This document shows positions 40,598 through 49,544 of a stretch of 64,000 nucleotides of DNA, piece by piece (the first letter of the stretch is position 1; the number at the start of each line of letters is the position of its first letter). The position numbers and the translations under genes were made by a program. Source of the stretch: JBCCFC01 sp965213595 (GTDB lineage Bacteria; Chloroflexota; Anaerolineae; Caldilineales; Caldilineaceae); NCBI GenBank assembly GCA_965213595.1, contig CBDBZO010000001.1:558001-622000 (forward strand), in the 5' to 3' direction. The notes below the pieces were generated by a model. That model saw nothing but the letters and a program-made list of their open reading frames with translations, did not search any database and was not told where the DNA came from.

Positions 40598-42304
40598 ATG
40601 ACCAAATATATTTTTGTAACGGGCGGCGTTCTATCCGGATTAGGCAAGGGCGTTTCCGTGGCCTCGATCGGGCGAATTCTCAAGGCGCGGGGCATTCGTG
40701 TGACCACGATGAAGCTCGACCCTTACCTCAACGTTGATCCGGGAACCATGTCCCCCTATCAGCACGGCGAAGTATTTGTGACCAACGACGGGGCCGAAAC
40801 CGATTTGGATTTGGGCCACTACGAGCGCTTTGTCGATGAGAATCTGAGCCAGTTGAGCAACGTTACCAGCGGGCAAATCTACAACTACGTGATTGAGATG
40901 GAGCGCCGCGGCGACTACCTAGGCGGCACAATCCAGGTAATTCCCCACGTCACCAACGAAATCAAGCGCCGCATTGGTCGCGTGGCCCGCACCACACAGG
41001 CCGATGTTGTGCTGGTCGAGATTGGCGGCACGGTAGGTGACATTGAGGGGCTGCCCTTTCTCGAAGCGATTCGGCAGATGCGCAAAGACGTTGGGCGCAG
41101 CAACACGCTTTTTATTCACCTAACGTGGCTGCCGTATCTTGGTGCAAGCAAAGAGCTCAAGACCAAGCCCACGCAGCACAGCGTCCGCGAACTGCGCAGC
41201 ATTGGCATCCAGCCGGACGCCATCGTCGTACGCAGCGATCACCCCGTTGAAGCGAGCGTGCAGGAAAAGATCGCGCTCTTCTGCGATGTCGAATCCGAGG
41301 CGGTTATCCCACTGGTGACGCTGGACTCGATCTACACCGTGCCGCTGAGCTTGGAAGAGGCGGGCATGGGCGATTGGCTCGTGCAGCAGCTGGGTCTCAC
41401 CACCACGCGTGATGCGCAAGAGGGGCTGGCTGAATGGACGCGCTTTGTCGAAGAGACGCGCCGCGAAAAGCCAATGGTGCGCATCGCCCTGGTAGGTAAG
41501 TACGTGGAGCTGGAGGATGCATACCTAAGCGTAAAAGAATCCCTGTTTCATGCGGGGCTGGCTGCCGGGGTTGATGTGGAAATTGAGTGGGTCAACTCCG
41601 AGGATTTGGAGAAGGGGCGCGAGTTGGAGCGATTGGCCGGCGTAGCCGGGATTGTCGTGCCGGGTGGCTTTGGCTACCGCGGCATCGAGGGCAAAATTAT
41701 AGCCGCGCGCTACGCACGCGTACACGAAGTGCCCTACCTTGGCCTTTGTTTGGGGATGCAGGTAATGTGTATCGAGCTGGCTCGCTACCTGGAAGAAAGC
41801 GACGAACCCAACAGCACAGAATTTGACGTTAGCACAGAGTACCCCGTGATCAGCCTCATGCCCGATCAACGCGACCTCTCCGAAATGGGCGGCACCATGC
41901 GGCTGGGCACCTATCCCTGCCGCCTGGCCGAGGGTTCACGCGCCGCAGCGGCCTACCAAGCGCTGGGACATGGGCAGATCGTTCACGAGCGCCACCGCCA
42001 TCGCTTTGAATTCAACAACCACTACCGCGAGCAGATGACCAAAGGTGGCATGGCCTTTAGCGGGCTTTCGCCGGATGGACGGCTTGTGGAAGTAGCGGAG
42101 CTGGCCGATCATCCTTTTATGGTCGGGAGCCAGTTTCACCCCGAATTTAAAAGTCGCCCCAACCGACCGCACCCCCTGTTTCTTGGTCTTGTTGAAGCAG
42201 CCAAAGCACACGTGGCGGCAGGTCAAAACGGCGTGCTGGCAAAAGAGGCGCAGTCTGACACGCTGGCTGCGAGGGAACCCACTTCGGCAGGGAGCGCGTC
42301 GTGA
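40598..42304 (+). CDS. pyrG: CTP synthase
   Basis: 568 residues. It converts UTP to CTP using glutamine or ammonia. The synthetase domain starts 'TKYIFVTGGVLSGLGKGVS' and includes 'KLDPYLNVDPGTMSPYQHGE'. The glutaminase domain has the nucleophile Cys in 'PYLGLCLGMQVMCIE' and the His/Glu in 'VGSQFHPEFKSRP'. ATG 40598 has 'aaggagag' upstream. Length and order are canonical; a short Ala/Ser tail follows the domain. Confidence 0.97.
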   Translation: MTKYIFVTGGVLSGLGKGVSVASIGRILKARGIRVTTMKLDPYLNVDPGTMSPYQHGEVFVTNDGAETDLDLGHYERFVDENLSQLSNVTSGQIYNYVIEMERRGDYLGGTIQVIPHVTNEIKRRIGRVARTTQADVVLVEIGGTVGDIEGLPFLEAIRQMRKDVGRSNTLFIHLTWLPYLGASKELKTKPTQHSVRELRSIGIQPDAIVVRSDHPVEASVQEKIALFCDVESEAVIPLVTLDSIYTVPLSLEEAGMGDWLVQQLGLTTTRDAQEGLAEWTRFVEETRREKPMVRIALVGKYVELEDAYLSVKESLFHAGLAAGVDVEIEWVNSEDLEKGRELERLAGVAGIVVPGGFGYRGIEGKIIAARYARVHEVPYLGLCLGMQVMCIELARYLEESDEPNSTEFDVSTEYPVISLMPDQRDLSEMGGTMRLGTYPCRLAEGSRAAAAYQALGHGQIVHERHRHRFEFNNHYREQMTKGGMAFSGLSPDGRLVEVAELADHPFMVGSQFHPEFKSRPNRPHPLFLGLVEAAKAHVAAGQNGVLAKEAQSDTLAAREPTSAGSAS

Positions 42305-42367
42305 ACGTTTGTCACACTGGAGCAAGAGCGCAATTATAGAGAATTGCGAGAGAAGAAAGGAAAGAAG

Positions 42368-43135
42368 ATGTCTGGACATTCTAAATGGTCGACCATTAAG
42401 CGCAAGAAGGGCGCGAACGACGCGGCACGAGGCAAAGTGTTCACCAAGCTGGCGCGTGAAATTCAAATTGCCGCGCGCGATGGGGCCGACCCCGAAATGA
42501 ACTTTACGCTGCGGCTGGCTGTCGACCGGGCGCGGGCCGAAAATATGCCCAAGGACAACATCGAACGGGCGATTCGGCGCGGCGCGGGGCTGGATAAGGA
42601 TGCGGCGGAGATTGAAGAAGTCACCTATGAGGGCTATGGCCCGAACGGCGTCGCCATGCTGGTGGAGTGCCTTACCGACAACCGTAACCGAACCATCGCC
42701 GAAGTGCGGCGCGTCTTTACCCGCGGCAACGGCAACATGGGCGAGCCGGGCTCGGTGGCGTGGCAATTTGCCTCCAAGGGCTACGTAGTTGTGGCACTGG
42801 AGGATGAGAACGGTGCTGCTTTGGATACGGACCCCGAAGAGGTGTTTATGGCTGCGCTGGACAGCGGGGCAGAGGATGTGGAAATCAGCCACGACGCCGT
42901 GGAAATTTACACCAGCCGCACCGATTTAGCCAGCGTTGTCGATGGATTGAGGCGGGCAGGCTTTCCCCCTTCCGAATCCGAGCTGACCATGCAGCCAAAC
43001 GTTACGATTGAGCTGGGGCCGGACGAGGCGCAGAGCGTGCTAAGCATTGTGGAAAACATGGAAGAGTTGGACGACGTGAGCCACGTTTATCACAACCTCG
43101 AGCTTACGGACGAAATGGTTGCGCAGTTTGCTTAA
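42368..43135 (+). CDS. YebC/PmpR-family protein
   Basis: 255 residues. 'MSGHSKWSTIKRKKGANDAA' (first part MSGHSKWSTIKRKK) and 'AENMPKDNIERAIRRGAG' with 'YEGYGPNGVAMLVECLTDNR' identify the family, now linked to translation of difficult peptides as well as transcription control. Good ribosome site ('agaaaggaaag'). In many bacteria it is adjacent to ruvC, as here, and is likely cotranscribed with it. Confidence 0.95.
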   Translation: MSGHSKWSTIKRKKGANDAARGKVFTKLAREIQIAARDGADPEMNFTLRLAVDRARAENMPKDNIERAIRRGAGLDKDAAEIEEVTYEGYGPNGVAMLVECLTDNRNRTIAEVRRVFTRGNGNMGEPGSVAWQFASKGYVVVALEDENGAALDTDPEEVFMAALDSGAEDVEISHDAVEIYTSRTDLASVVDGLRRAGFPPSESELTMQPNVTIELGPDEAQSVLSIVENMEELDDVSHVYHNLELTDEMVAQFA

Positions 43136-43217
43136 TTTTTGAATCGACGACAGCTTGGCCTGCTCCTGCTGGCAGGCTCAGACGGGACCGAGTCGACGCG
43201 GTTATCTCTGGATACAA

Positions 43218-43733
43218 ATGAGCCACGAAGCATTTGAGCGCATCGTCATCGGCATCGACCCGGGGACGGCAACGACGGGCTACGGCGTTGTTGCGCAGAC
43301 GGAGCGCGACGAACTGGTGCTGCTGGCCTGCGGCGTAATCAGCACGCAGCCAGAGGACGCCATGCACCTGCGGCTGCTCGAACTGTTTCGCGACTTATCA
43401 GCGCTAATTGACGAATTTGCGCCCGACGCCGTTGCCGTGGAAAAGCTCTTTTTCGGACGCAACGTCACCACCGCCATCTCGGTGGGGCAGGCGCGCGGTA
43501 TCGTGCTGCTGACCGCCGCGCTTAAGGAATGTTCGCTCATCGAATACACACCAGCGGAAGTTAAGCAGGCGGTGACGGGTTACGGCAATGCGGACAAGCC
43601 GCAAATTCAGGAGATGGTTCAGCGAATTCTCAGCCTGGATGAGATTCCCCGCCCAGATGATGCAGCGGACGGCATAGCTATTGCGCTCTGCCACCTGCAG
43701 CGCATTCAGTACGGCGAACTGCTCCACTCGTAA
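43218..43733 (+). CDS. ruvC: Holliday junction endonuclease RuvC
   Basis: 171 residues. Catalytic acidic residues occur in 'VIGIDPGTATTGYGVV' (D), 'AVAVEKLFFGRN' (E) and 'RPDDAADGIAIALCH' (DD). 'YTPAEVKQAVTGYGNADKPQ' is the DNA-binding motif. It resolves Holliday junctions with RuvAB. ATG 43218 gives the normal N terminus. Confidence 0.96.
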   Translation: MSHEAFERIVIGIDPGTATTGYGVVAQTERDELVLLACGVISTQPEDAMHLRLLELFRDLSALIDEFAPDAVAVEKLFFGRNVTTAISVGQARGIVLLTAALKECSLIEYTPAEVKQAVTGYGNADKPQIQEMVQRILSLDEIPRPDDAADGIAIALCHLQRIQYGELLHS

Positions 43734-44011
43734 TGGACGGGGTTCCCTTGAATATACTTGACTACGCTGCCGGTATGCCGGCGGCGCGGCTTTGTTAGCA
43801 GACTAATTTAGCAGTGTTTACCCCAAAGAAAGGAGTCTTTTGTTTTAATTTAAATTCAGTGAAGGATTTTTGTTGGAGCTACGATTAACTTAGTGTAGCG
43901 GTCGTTGACTCAGCAGCGCGCAAGCAGCAACTTTTGCAAATGCTGGAGCTGCCACACGTTTCAACAGCCGTCCAATCTTTGACAGACTTTACAATCGTTA
44001 GGTCCAATCCA

Positions 44012-44854
44012 ATGAATAGTCAGTATCCACAACATCGCAACAGCAGCCTCAATTTTAACGGGCACAGCCAGATGCAGGCTCGTTACGACAGCATGTCGCG
44101 CCGCATTCGCATCCTGATTGCCGATGATGATGAGCAACTTCGCCAACTGTTGCAGGCAACTTTGCAGCGAGCGGGGCATCACGTTATACTGGCCAAGGAT
44201 GGCGAGCAAGCGCTTGATTTGTTTACTCAGCAGAAGGTCGATCTAGTCATCTTGGATGCAATGATGCCAAAGATGGACGGTTTTGCCCTCTGTGCAGAGT
44301 TGCGCAAGCGCTCCGATACGCCCATTGTGATGCTAACGGCGCTCAATCGTCCGGACGACATCGTGAACGGGTTTGCGCTCGGCGCGGATGACTACATTAC
44401 CAAGCCGTTTGCCTTTCGGGAACTGGAAGTACGGCTGCAGGCCATCATGCGCCGCATTGCCTGGATCAACGAGCGCCCGTCGTTCCGCGTGATGATGTGC
44501 GGCGATATCGAGATGGACGAGGACCTGCACGAGGTTCGCGTTGGTGGCCAGCACGTGCATCTCACAAACATCGAATACCAACTGTTGCGCTATTTAATTA
44601 CCGAGAAAGATCGCCCGGTTAGCAAGACGGATTTGTTCCGCAACGTGTGGGGGTACGATGTAGTGGGCGGCACGAATTTGGTTGAGGTTGCCGTGCGCCG
44701 TCTGCGTGAAAAGATTGAGCTTAACCCGTCAACGCCAAAATATCTGGTTACCGTTCGGGGCGCTGGCTACAAATTGACCTCCCACAAGGCAGATGTGGCT
44801 TCACCGATTCGAGCCGAATCGAGCCTGGCGTTGGAGGCGATGCGAGTGAACTAA
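44012..44854 (+). CDS. OmpR-type response regulator
   Basis: About 280 residues from ATG 44012; ATG 44093 would remove an unconserved N terminus. The receiver has 'RILIADDDEQLRQLL', phosphoacceptor in 'VDLVILDAMMPKMDG', Thr in 'IVMLTALN' and Lys in 'DYITKPFAFREL'. The winged helix ends 'VEVAVRRLREKIELNPSTPK' and 'YLVTVRGAGYKL'. No histidine kinase is nearby. Its stop codon overlaps the ruvA start by one base (TAATG), so expression is coupled to ruvA. Confidence 0.9.
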   Translation: MNSQYPQHRNSSLNFNGHSQMQARYDSMSRRIRILIADDDEQLRQLLQATLQRAGHHVILAKDGEQALDLFTQQKVDLVILDAMMPKMDGFALCAELRKRSDTPIVMLTALNRPDDIVNGFALGADDYITKPFAFRELEVRLQAIMRRIAWINERPSFRVMMCGDIEMDEDLHEVRVGGQHVHLTNIEYQLLRYLITEKDRPVSKTDLFRNVWGYDVVGGTNLVEVAVRRLREKIELNPSTPKYLVTVRGAGYKLTSHKADVASPIRAESSLALEAMRVN

Positions 44855-45456
44855 TGATTCGATTTGTGCGCGGCACGGTTGCCGCGCTGGGCAAAGATTA
44901 CATTGTTGTGGATCTCAGCGCCGGAGCGGCAAACTCCGGCGCTGTTGGCGTTCTGGTTTCCGTGCCGGAGACCACGCTGGCGCAGCTTCGCGTTCAGGAC
45001 TTGGTGACGCTGCACACCCACCTGCAGGTGCGCGAGGACGTACTGGCCCTGTTTGGTTTTGAAACCGAAGAAGAGCTCATCTTTTTCAATCTGCTGCTTG
45101 GCGTAAGCGGCGTGGGGCCTAAAGTGGCGTTGGCTACGCTCAGCACGCTGAGCCCCGATGCGCTGCGGCTGGCGCTGGCTAACGATGAACCAGCCGTTAT
45201 TGCCCGCGTACCCGGCATCGGTAAGCGAACGGCCCAGAAAATTGTGATCGAGCTCAAAGACAAAGTAAGTCCGCCAGATTCGGCGCTCACGGCCCTGGCC
45301 GATGCCATGGACAACGACGCCGAAGTGATCGATGCCCTGGTCGGGCTGGGCTGGAGCGTGGTGGAAGCCCAGCGTGCCGTTCAGCAGCTCCCCGCCGATG
45401 CGGTCGGCATCGAGGAGCGCCTGCGGCTGGCGCTGAGCCAATTTTCGCAGCAGTAG
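44854..45456 (+). CDS. ruvA: Holliday junction DNA helicase subunit RuvA
   Basis: 200 residues. The OB fold 'MIRFVRGTVAALGKDYIVVD' (first part MIRFVRGTV) is followed by helix-hairpin-helix motifs 'LLGVSGVGPKVALATLSTL' and 'VPGIGKRTAQKIVIELKDK', then the RuvB-binding C-terminal three-helix domain ('DALVGLGWSVVEAQRAVQQL'). It recognises Holliday junctions and recruits RuvB, whose gene is not in this window. The ATG overlaps the upstream response-regulator stop. Confidence 0.95.
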   Translation: MIRFVRGTVAALGKDYIVVDLSAGAANSGAVGVLVSVPETTLAQLRVQDLVTLHTHLQVREDVLALFGFETEEELIFFNLLLGVSGVGPKVALATLSTLSPDALRLALANDEPAVIARVPGIGKRTAQKIVIELKDKVSPPDSALTALADAMDNDAEVIDALVGLGWSVVEAQRAVQQLPADAVGIEERLRLALSQFSQQ

Positions 45457-45483
45457 TTGAAGCGCAGCGAAATCGACAGATCT

Positions 45484-45512
45484 TTGACAGCGCGGGGGAT
45501 TGCCCCTATAAT
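45484..45512 (+). promoter_or_regulatory. Consensus promoter of efp
   Basis: TTGACA (45484-45489), 17-base spacer, TATAAT (45507-45512): both hexamers match the sigma-70 consensus exactly. Predicted start near 45519, leader about 57 bases. Confidence 0.85.
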
Positions 45513-45575
45513 TATCTGCTGCTGCCTCTTCCAAGGCAGGTACTTAAACTTGCAACCAAGGTATAAAAGCAAAGC

Positions 45576-46142
45576 ATGGCTGACGTCCAATCACTGCGCA
45601 AAGGCAATATCTTTGAAGAAGATAATAATCTGTGGCGCGTTTTAGAATACCAACACATCAAAGTCGCACGCGGCGGGGCAACAATTCGCCTAAAGGTTCG
45701 CAATGTCCGCACCGGTTCAACCGTTGAAAGAACATACAACAGCGGCGCCCGCGTTACCGACGTTCGGCTCGATAGCGACGAAGTGCAGTATTTGTACAAT
45801 GACGGGCAGTTTTATTACTTCATGGACACGGAGACATACGAGCAAATCCCTCTCTCGCCAGCAACGCTGGAGGAGGTTACGAACTATTTGAAGGACAATC
45901 AAACCGTCACGCTCGAACGGTACGGCACGGAGCCAATCAGCGTGGAGCTACCCACCACGGTTGATTTAGACGTGACGTGGGCAGAAGCCGCCGTGGCTGG
46001 TGATACGGCCAACGTTCCCAGCAAGCAGGTCGAGGTGGAAACAGGTTACCGTCTGCAGGCGCCCATGTTCGTTCAGGAAGGCGATGTGATCCGGATCGAT
46101 ACCCGCAGCGGCGAGTACGTGACGCGCGTTAGCAAAGGGTAA
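45576..46142 (+). CDS. efp: Elongation factor P
   Basis: 188 residues, three OB-type domains. It relieves ribosome stalling at polyproline. The N-terminal loop that carries the modified residue reads 'YQHIKVARGGATIRLKVRN', putting Arg at position 32 where many bacteria have a beta-lysylated Lys. The C-terminal signature is 'DVIRIDTRSGEYVTRVSKG'. It is preceded by an ideal promoter and followed by tRNA-Thr. Which, if any, modification applies cannot be told here. Confidence 0.96.
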   Translation: MADVQSLRKGNIFEEDNNLWRVLEYQHIKVARGGATIRLKVRNVRTGSTVERTYNSGARVTDVRLDSDEVQYLYNDGQFYYFMDTETYEQIPLSPATLEEVTNYLKDNQTVTLERYGTEPISVELPTTVDLDVTWAEAAVAGDTANVPSKQVEVETGYRLQAPMFVQEGDVIRIDTRSGEYVTRVSKG

Positions 46143-46188
46143 AAACTTGCTTTGTCCGGTAGAATTTGGTAAAATTTTGCCTCAACCC

Positions 46189-46261
46189 GCCGTTGTAGCT
46201 CAGCTGGTAGAGCGACGCACTCGTAATGCGTAGGTCATCGGTTCAAATCCGATCAACGGCT
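46189..46261 (+). tRNA. tRNA-Thr (anticodon CGT)
   Basis: Acceptor arms 'gccgttg'/'caacggc', D arm 'gctcagctggtagagc', anticodon stem 'acgca'/'tgcgt' around the loop CTCGTAA (anticodon CGT, reading ACG), and T arm 'atcggttcaaatccgat'. No encoded CCA. A possible promoter is TTGCTT (46147-46152), 17-base spacer, TAAAAT (46170-46175). Confidence 0.95.
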
Positions 46262-46276
46262 CAACTCATTCCCGCC

Positions 46277-46310
46277 AAAATCACCCTCATCCACGAGGGT
46301 GATTTTGTTT
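46277..46310 (+). terminator. Terminator after tRNA-Thr
   Basis: Twelve-base perfect stem 'aaaatcaccctc'/'gagggtgatttt' with an atccac loop, then 'gttttg'. The remaining 260 bases up to the next gene show no coding signal and presumably contain its promoter. Confidence 0.8.
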
Positions 46311-46569
46311 TGCCCCGTGCTTGCTTGGCAGATGCTTATCTAACGTGGTTGTGCTAGTGAAGCAGTGCCCCAGGCGGTGCACCAATCAACGCGGGTTCGC
46401 TTGTGCGAGATGCTTTAACGTTGGCGACAAGCGTTTCGGAATCAAAAGAAGGATTTTCTTCGCCATACCGATAAAAAAGAAGAAGCTATGCTAAGCGGTC
46501 GCGTTCTTCGTCTCTCTACCGTAAAACTTATGTTGTTGTCTAATTTAACACTTCAAAGTTCGTCTATTT

Positions 46570-47340
46570 ATGGCTACCCCGAAAAGCCCAGTGGAATATG
46601 AAGAAAAGCATGAACCATTCGCGCGAGTTTTACTGGTCGATGGTGACTCGGTCATTAGCGAGTCAGTCCGCTGTGAATTAACTAAACAAAATTACAGCGT
46701 CACGTTAGCGCTCAGTGGTGAAATCGCGCTGCGTCGATTTGCTCCCTCGCTGTACGATTTGGTAATTCTTGATTCGCAACTGCCGGATATAAGCGGATAC
46801 AACTTGTGTAGAGAGTTGCGAAAGCGCAGCAGCGTCCCCATTATTTTCCTGGATGCCGTGCCCAGCGCCGATCGCGTTGTGCAGGCGCTCAACTACGGTG
46901 CAGACGGCTACGTGGCTAAACCGTTTACCATGCGGGAGCTTCGAGCGCGTATCCACGCGCTGATCCGGCGTACAATGGGGTATTCGCCTCCACGACGTAC
47001 CACGCTGTTACACCACGATCAGATTCTACTGGATGAAGATCGGCAAGAGGTGCGCGTAAGCGACAAGTTAATTCATCTAACCGCGACGGAGTTCCGTTTA
47101 CTTAAATACTTCATTGAAAACCCGGACCGGCCCATCAGCATGCAGGAGTTACTAAACGCAGTTTGGGAATATGATAGCGTCCCCGATCTCAATCTAATCC
47201 GCGTTACAATTAGTCGGCTACGCTCAAAAATCGAGGAAAATTCGTCGAATCCACGCTACTTGAAAACCATTCGCAAATTTGGCTACCGCTTCTTAGCCAA
47301 AAGAGGTGAAGCAAGAAACGACAGTGCCGAGGCCCTCTAA
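46570..47340 (+). CDS. OmpR-type response regulator with altered receiver
   Basis: 256 residues. The receiver reads 'ARVLLVDGDSVISESV', with the phosphoacceptor Asp in 'YDLVILDSQLPDISG' and Lys in 'GYVAKPFTMREL', but the usual Thr/Ser switch position reads Asp in 'VPIIFLDAVPS', and the acidic pair has a Gly between. The winged helix is intact ('NLIRVTISRLRSKIEENSSN', 'YLKTIRKFGYRFL'). Kinase not found nearby. It resembles the regulator at 44 kb in overall build and may be a divergent paralogue. Confidence 0.88.
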   Translation: MATPKSPVEYEEKHEPFARVLLVDGDSVISESVRCELTKQNYSVTLALSGEIALRRFAPSLYDLVILDSQLPDISGYNLCRELRKRSSVPIIFLDAVPSADRVVQALNYGADGYVAKPFTMRELRARIHALIRRTMGYSPPRRTTLLHHDQILLDEDRQEVRVSDKLIHLTATEFRLLKYFIENPDRPISMQELLNAVWEYDSVPDLNLIRVTISRLRSKIEENSSNPRYLKTIRKFGYRFLAKRGEARNDSAEAL

Positions 47341-47445
47341 ACTGCGCAAGTGCAGCGGTCCGTTCACCTGAGTCAAGCTTACCCGTTTTGTGTAAGCCGT
47401 TGCTTTCCCCTTCTTGGCTCTACCATCTGCCAAAGCTTAGCAGCG

Positions 47446-47643
47446 CTACCAGGCGAGCGCGCCCTCGCGGTACAGCATAAAAAATCCGTAGAAAAGGTAA
47501 ATACAGATTACCACGGCCAGCGTACCCAGGATTAAATTGCGGCGCATCCAGATGCGTCGCAGCTCTATGGGAATGGCGCTGGGGCGCAGCAGCGCGATAA
47601 ATACAATCACCATTAGCAACAGCAAGATACGTCGAAGATTCAT
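47446..47643 (-). CDS. Possible small two-helix membrane protein
   Basis: 65 residues: 'MNLRRILLLLMVIVFIALLR' then a short basic loop and 'LILGTLAVVICIYLFYGFFM'. Hydrophobic composition and basic loop are coherent with a real membrane protein, and its codon use is like its neighbours. There is no clear ribosome site and no family recognised. It lies on the minus strand between two rightward genes. Confidence 0.45.
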   Translation of the reverse strand: MNLRRILLLLMVIVFIALLRPSAIPIELRRIWMRRNLILGTLAVVICIYLFYGFFMLYREGALAW

Positions 47644-47776
47644 CGGTTTGTTTGGTTAGCTGCTCAGGACGCAACGACTGAGCCCGGTTGGTGGACAAGC
47701 CAAAATTGTATAGCAAGGAAAAATTGAGTAAGATAGCAGCGTACAGACTAATACTCAGACACCGTGCTGCTTGACC

Positions 47777-48763
47777 ATGCCACTCAACGTTCATCTGCAA
47801 AGGGAAGTTCCCGAGGCCCTGCTTGCCCTGCTGCGCGAAAAGACACAGCCGGGCGTTCACATCACCGTGGATGATACCGCCGTTCCCGATGAATGCGAAA
47901 TTCTCGTTAGCGGACAGCCAGAGCGAGAAGATTTACTACGTGACCAACTGCGTGCCGTTGTGGTGCCCTTTGCGGGCGTGCCGATGGCAACGAGCACGCT
48001 GCTTCAAGCGTTTCCCCACCTGTCCCTGCACAATCTGCCCTACAACGCCATCCCCACTGCCGAAATGGGCATCACCCTGCTGCTGTCGGCGGCCAAGTTT
48101 GTGCTGCCGCTTGACCGCGAACTGCGCCGGCACAACTGGACGGCGCGCTACGGCGACACCTCGGCACAAATTCTTTACGGCAAAACAGCGCTTATTCTTG
48201 GATATGGGCGCGTGGGCCAACACATGGCCACCATCTGTCGCGCGTTGGGCATGACGGTGGTCGGCGTCTCCCGCACGCTCGACCCAACCCGCCGCGATGG
48301 AGATGCCCAAGACGCCGTTCAGCGCTACGCTGTAGATGCGCTGCCGAGCCTGCTGTCGCGCGCCGATGCGCTGCTAATTGCCCTCCCGCTTACGCCGGAA
48401 ACCAAAGACTTAATCGACGAGAATGCGCTGTCGCGCCTGCCCGCTCACGCCGTGGTAGTCAACGTGGGGCGTGGCGAGGTGGTGAACGAGGAGGCGTTCT
48501 TTCATGCACTTCAGCGCGGGCAAATTCTCGCCGCGGGCATCGATGTCTGGTACAGCTATCCTGCTGATGAAGCCAGCCGCAGCCAAACGCCGCCTTCGCG
48601 GTTCCCCTTTGAGGAGCTGGAGAACGTCGTGATGAGCCCCCACCGGGCCGGCTGGCTAAGCGCTGCCGAGACGTTGCGCATGACCTGCCTCGCCGAACTT
48701 CTAAACGCCGCCGCCGCCAATGAACCTTTGCCTTACCGGGTTGATCCAGTGCGTGGATATTGA
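47777..48763 (+). CDS. D-2-hydroxyacid dehydrogenase family protein
   Basis: About 328 residues from ATG 47777. The NAD-binding loop is 'ALILGYGRVGQHMATICRAL'; catalytic residues are Arg in 'VVVNVGRGEVVNEEAF', Glu downstream and His in 'VVMSPHRAGWLS'. The N-terminal catalytic domain is shorter than in phosphoglycerate dehydrogenase. The substrate is unknown; the family includes glyoxylate/hydroxypyruvate reductases. Confidence 0.87.
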   Translation: MPLNVHLQREVPEALLALLREKTQPGVHITVDDTAVPDECEILVSGQPEREDLLRDQLRAVVVPFAGVPMATSTLLQAFPHLSLHNLPYNAIPTAEMGITLLLSAAKFVLPLDRELRRHNWTARYGDTSAQILYGKTALILGYGRVGQHMATICRALGMTVVGVSRTLDPTRRDGDAQDAVQRYAVDALPSLLSRADALLIALPLTPETKDLIDENALSRLPAHAVVVNVGRGEVVNEEAFFHALQRGQILAAGIDVWYSYPADEASRSQTPPSRFPFEELENVVMSPHRAGWLSAAETLRMTCLAELLNAAAANEPLPYRVDPVRGY

Positions 48764-48843
48764 GGCTGTTGCAGAAGGTGAATGTACGGAATCGGTCAAT
48801 CCACATCTCCGGTGTGCAACAAAGCCACCAGTGGGAAGGAAGC

Positions 48844-48863
48844 AGCGTGTGGCGCGTGCTGGG
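48844..48863. repeat. Dispersed repeat related to the 22.76 kb element
   Basis: 'agcgtgtggcgcgtgctggg' differs by one base from the reverse complement of part of 22755-22775; flanking bases are partly similar ('ccaccagtggg' versus 'ccaatgggtc'). Confidence 0.55.
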
Positions 48864-48963
48864 AAGGCTTGCCACCGCAATCTGCGCGCGCATGTGCACT
48901 TATTTCTGTCCATATTCTGTATCGGAGCCCATAGATAGAGAATACAGACTCGTCTACGCTGAG

Positions 48964-49008
48964 AGGTGACAAGCTTTTGCTAGGTGACAAACTTGCTCTG
49001 TAGGTGAC
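48964..49008. repeat. Three AGGTGAC direct repeats before the receiver-like gene
   Basis: 'aggtgac' occurs at 48964, 48982 and 49002, spaced 18 and 20 bases, in contexts 'aggtgacaa' or 'aggtgacga'. Lies just ahead of the start at 49017; could be a regulator-binding array. Confidence 0.55.
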
Positions 49009-49016
49009 GAAAGGTT

Positions 49017-49523
49017 ATGACGAACTCTAGAAAATCGCTGCGGCTCATTGTGTTGGCTGTGCAGCCGCTTGTTCTCCGCCAAATGCTGAGGCGCGCACTG
49101 GACGGTTGCTCTTCGCTTTCCGTTATCGCGGAGCTCGACGACCTACAGCCGCTGTCTCGCATTTTGTACACCGCCAACCCCGATTGGATCATCGCATCGC
49201 TGGATAGTCAAGAGCGCGTGCCGCAGCCGATCCGCGCGCTGCTGCCCCAGCATCCTTCCACCGCCGTCGTAGGCATTGCCCGCGACGGGAGCCGACTGCG
49301 GATTGGGATGAACACCGAAGGGGAAAGTGATTTAAACTATACGCTCCAGCAAATTTCGCTAACAACCTTTACGCTCATCTTGCGCTACAAGCTGATCGGT
49401 ATGTTAAACGGGCGCTGGGGCAATGCCGAGTATACACGATTATCCCGCAATGGCACACAGCCCGTAAAAATTTCGGCCACCTTCTCGACCAACGGCACAT
49501 CCAACCGCGATGCGCTATCCTAA
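49017..49523 (+). CDS. Degenerate receiver-like protein
   Basis: 168 residues with 'gaaagg' before the ATG. The first 100 residues follow the layout of a NarL-type receiver: 'LRLIVLAVQPLVLRQMLRRA' in place of the usual '.VLIVDDHPLVR.GL', and 'NPDWIIASLDSQERVPQPIR' in place of 'PDVVLLDL.MP'. The acidic pair and phosphoacceptor are thus missing, so it is probably not phosphorylated. The C-terminal 60 residues have no recognised fold. It lies 21 bases upstream of a PRC-barrel gene and is likely cotranscribed. Confidence 0.6.
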   Translation: MTNSRKSLRLIVLAVQPLVLRQMLRRALDGCSSLSVIAELDDLQPLSRILYTANPDWIIASLDSQERVPQPIRALLPQHPSTAVVGIARDGSRLRIGMNTEGESDLNYTLQQISLTTFTLILRYKLIGMLNGRWGNAEYTRLSRNGTQPVKISATFSTNGTSNRDALS

Positions 49524-49544
49524 CCCGCCACTCGGAGGTTTTTT

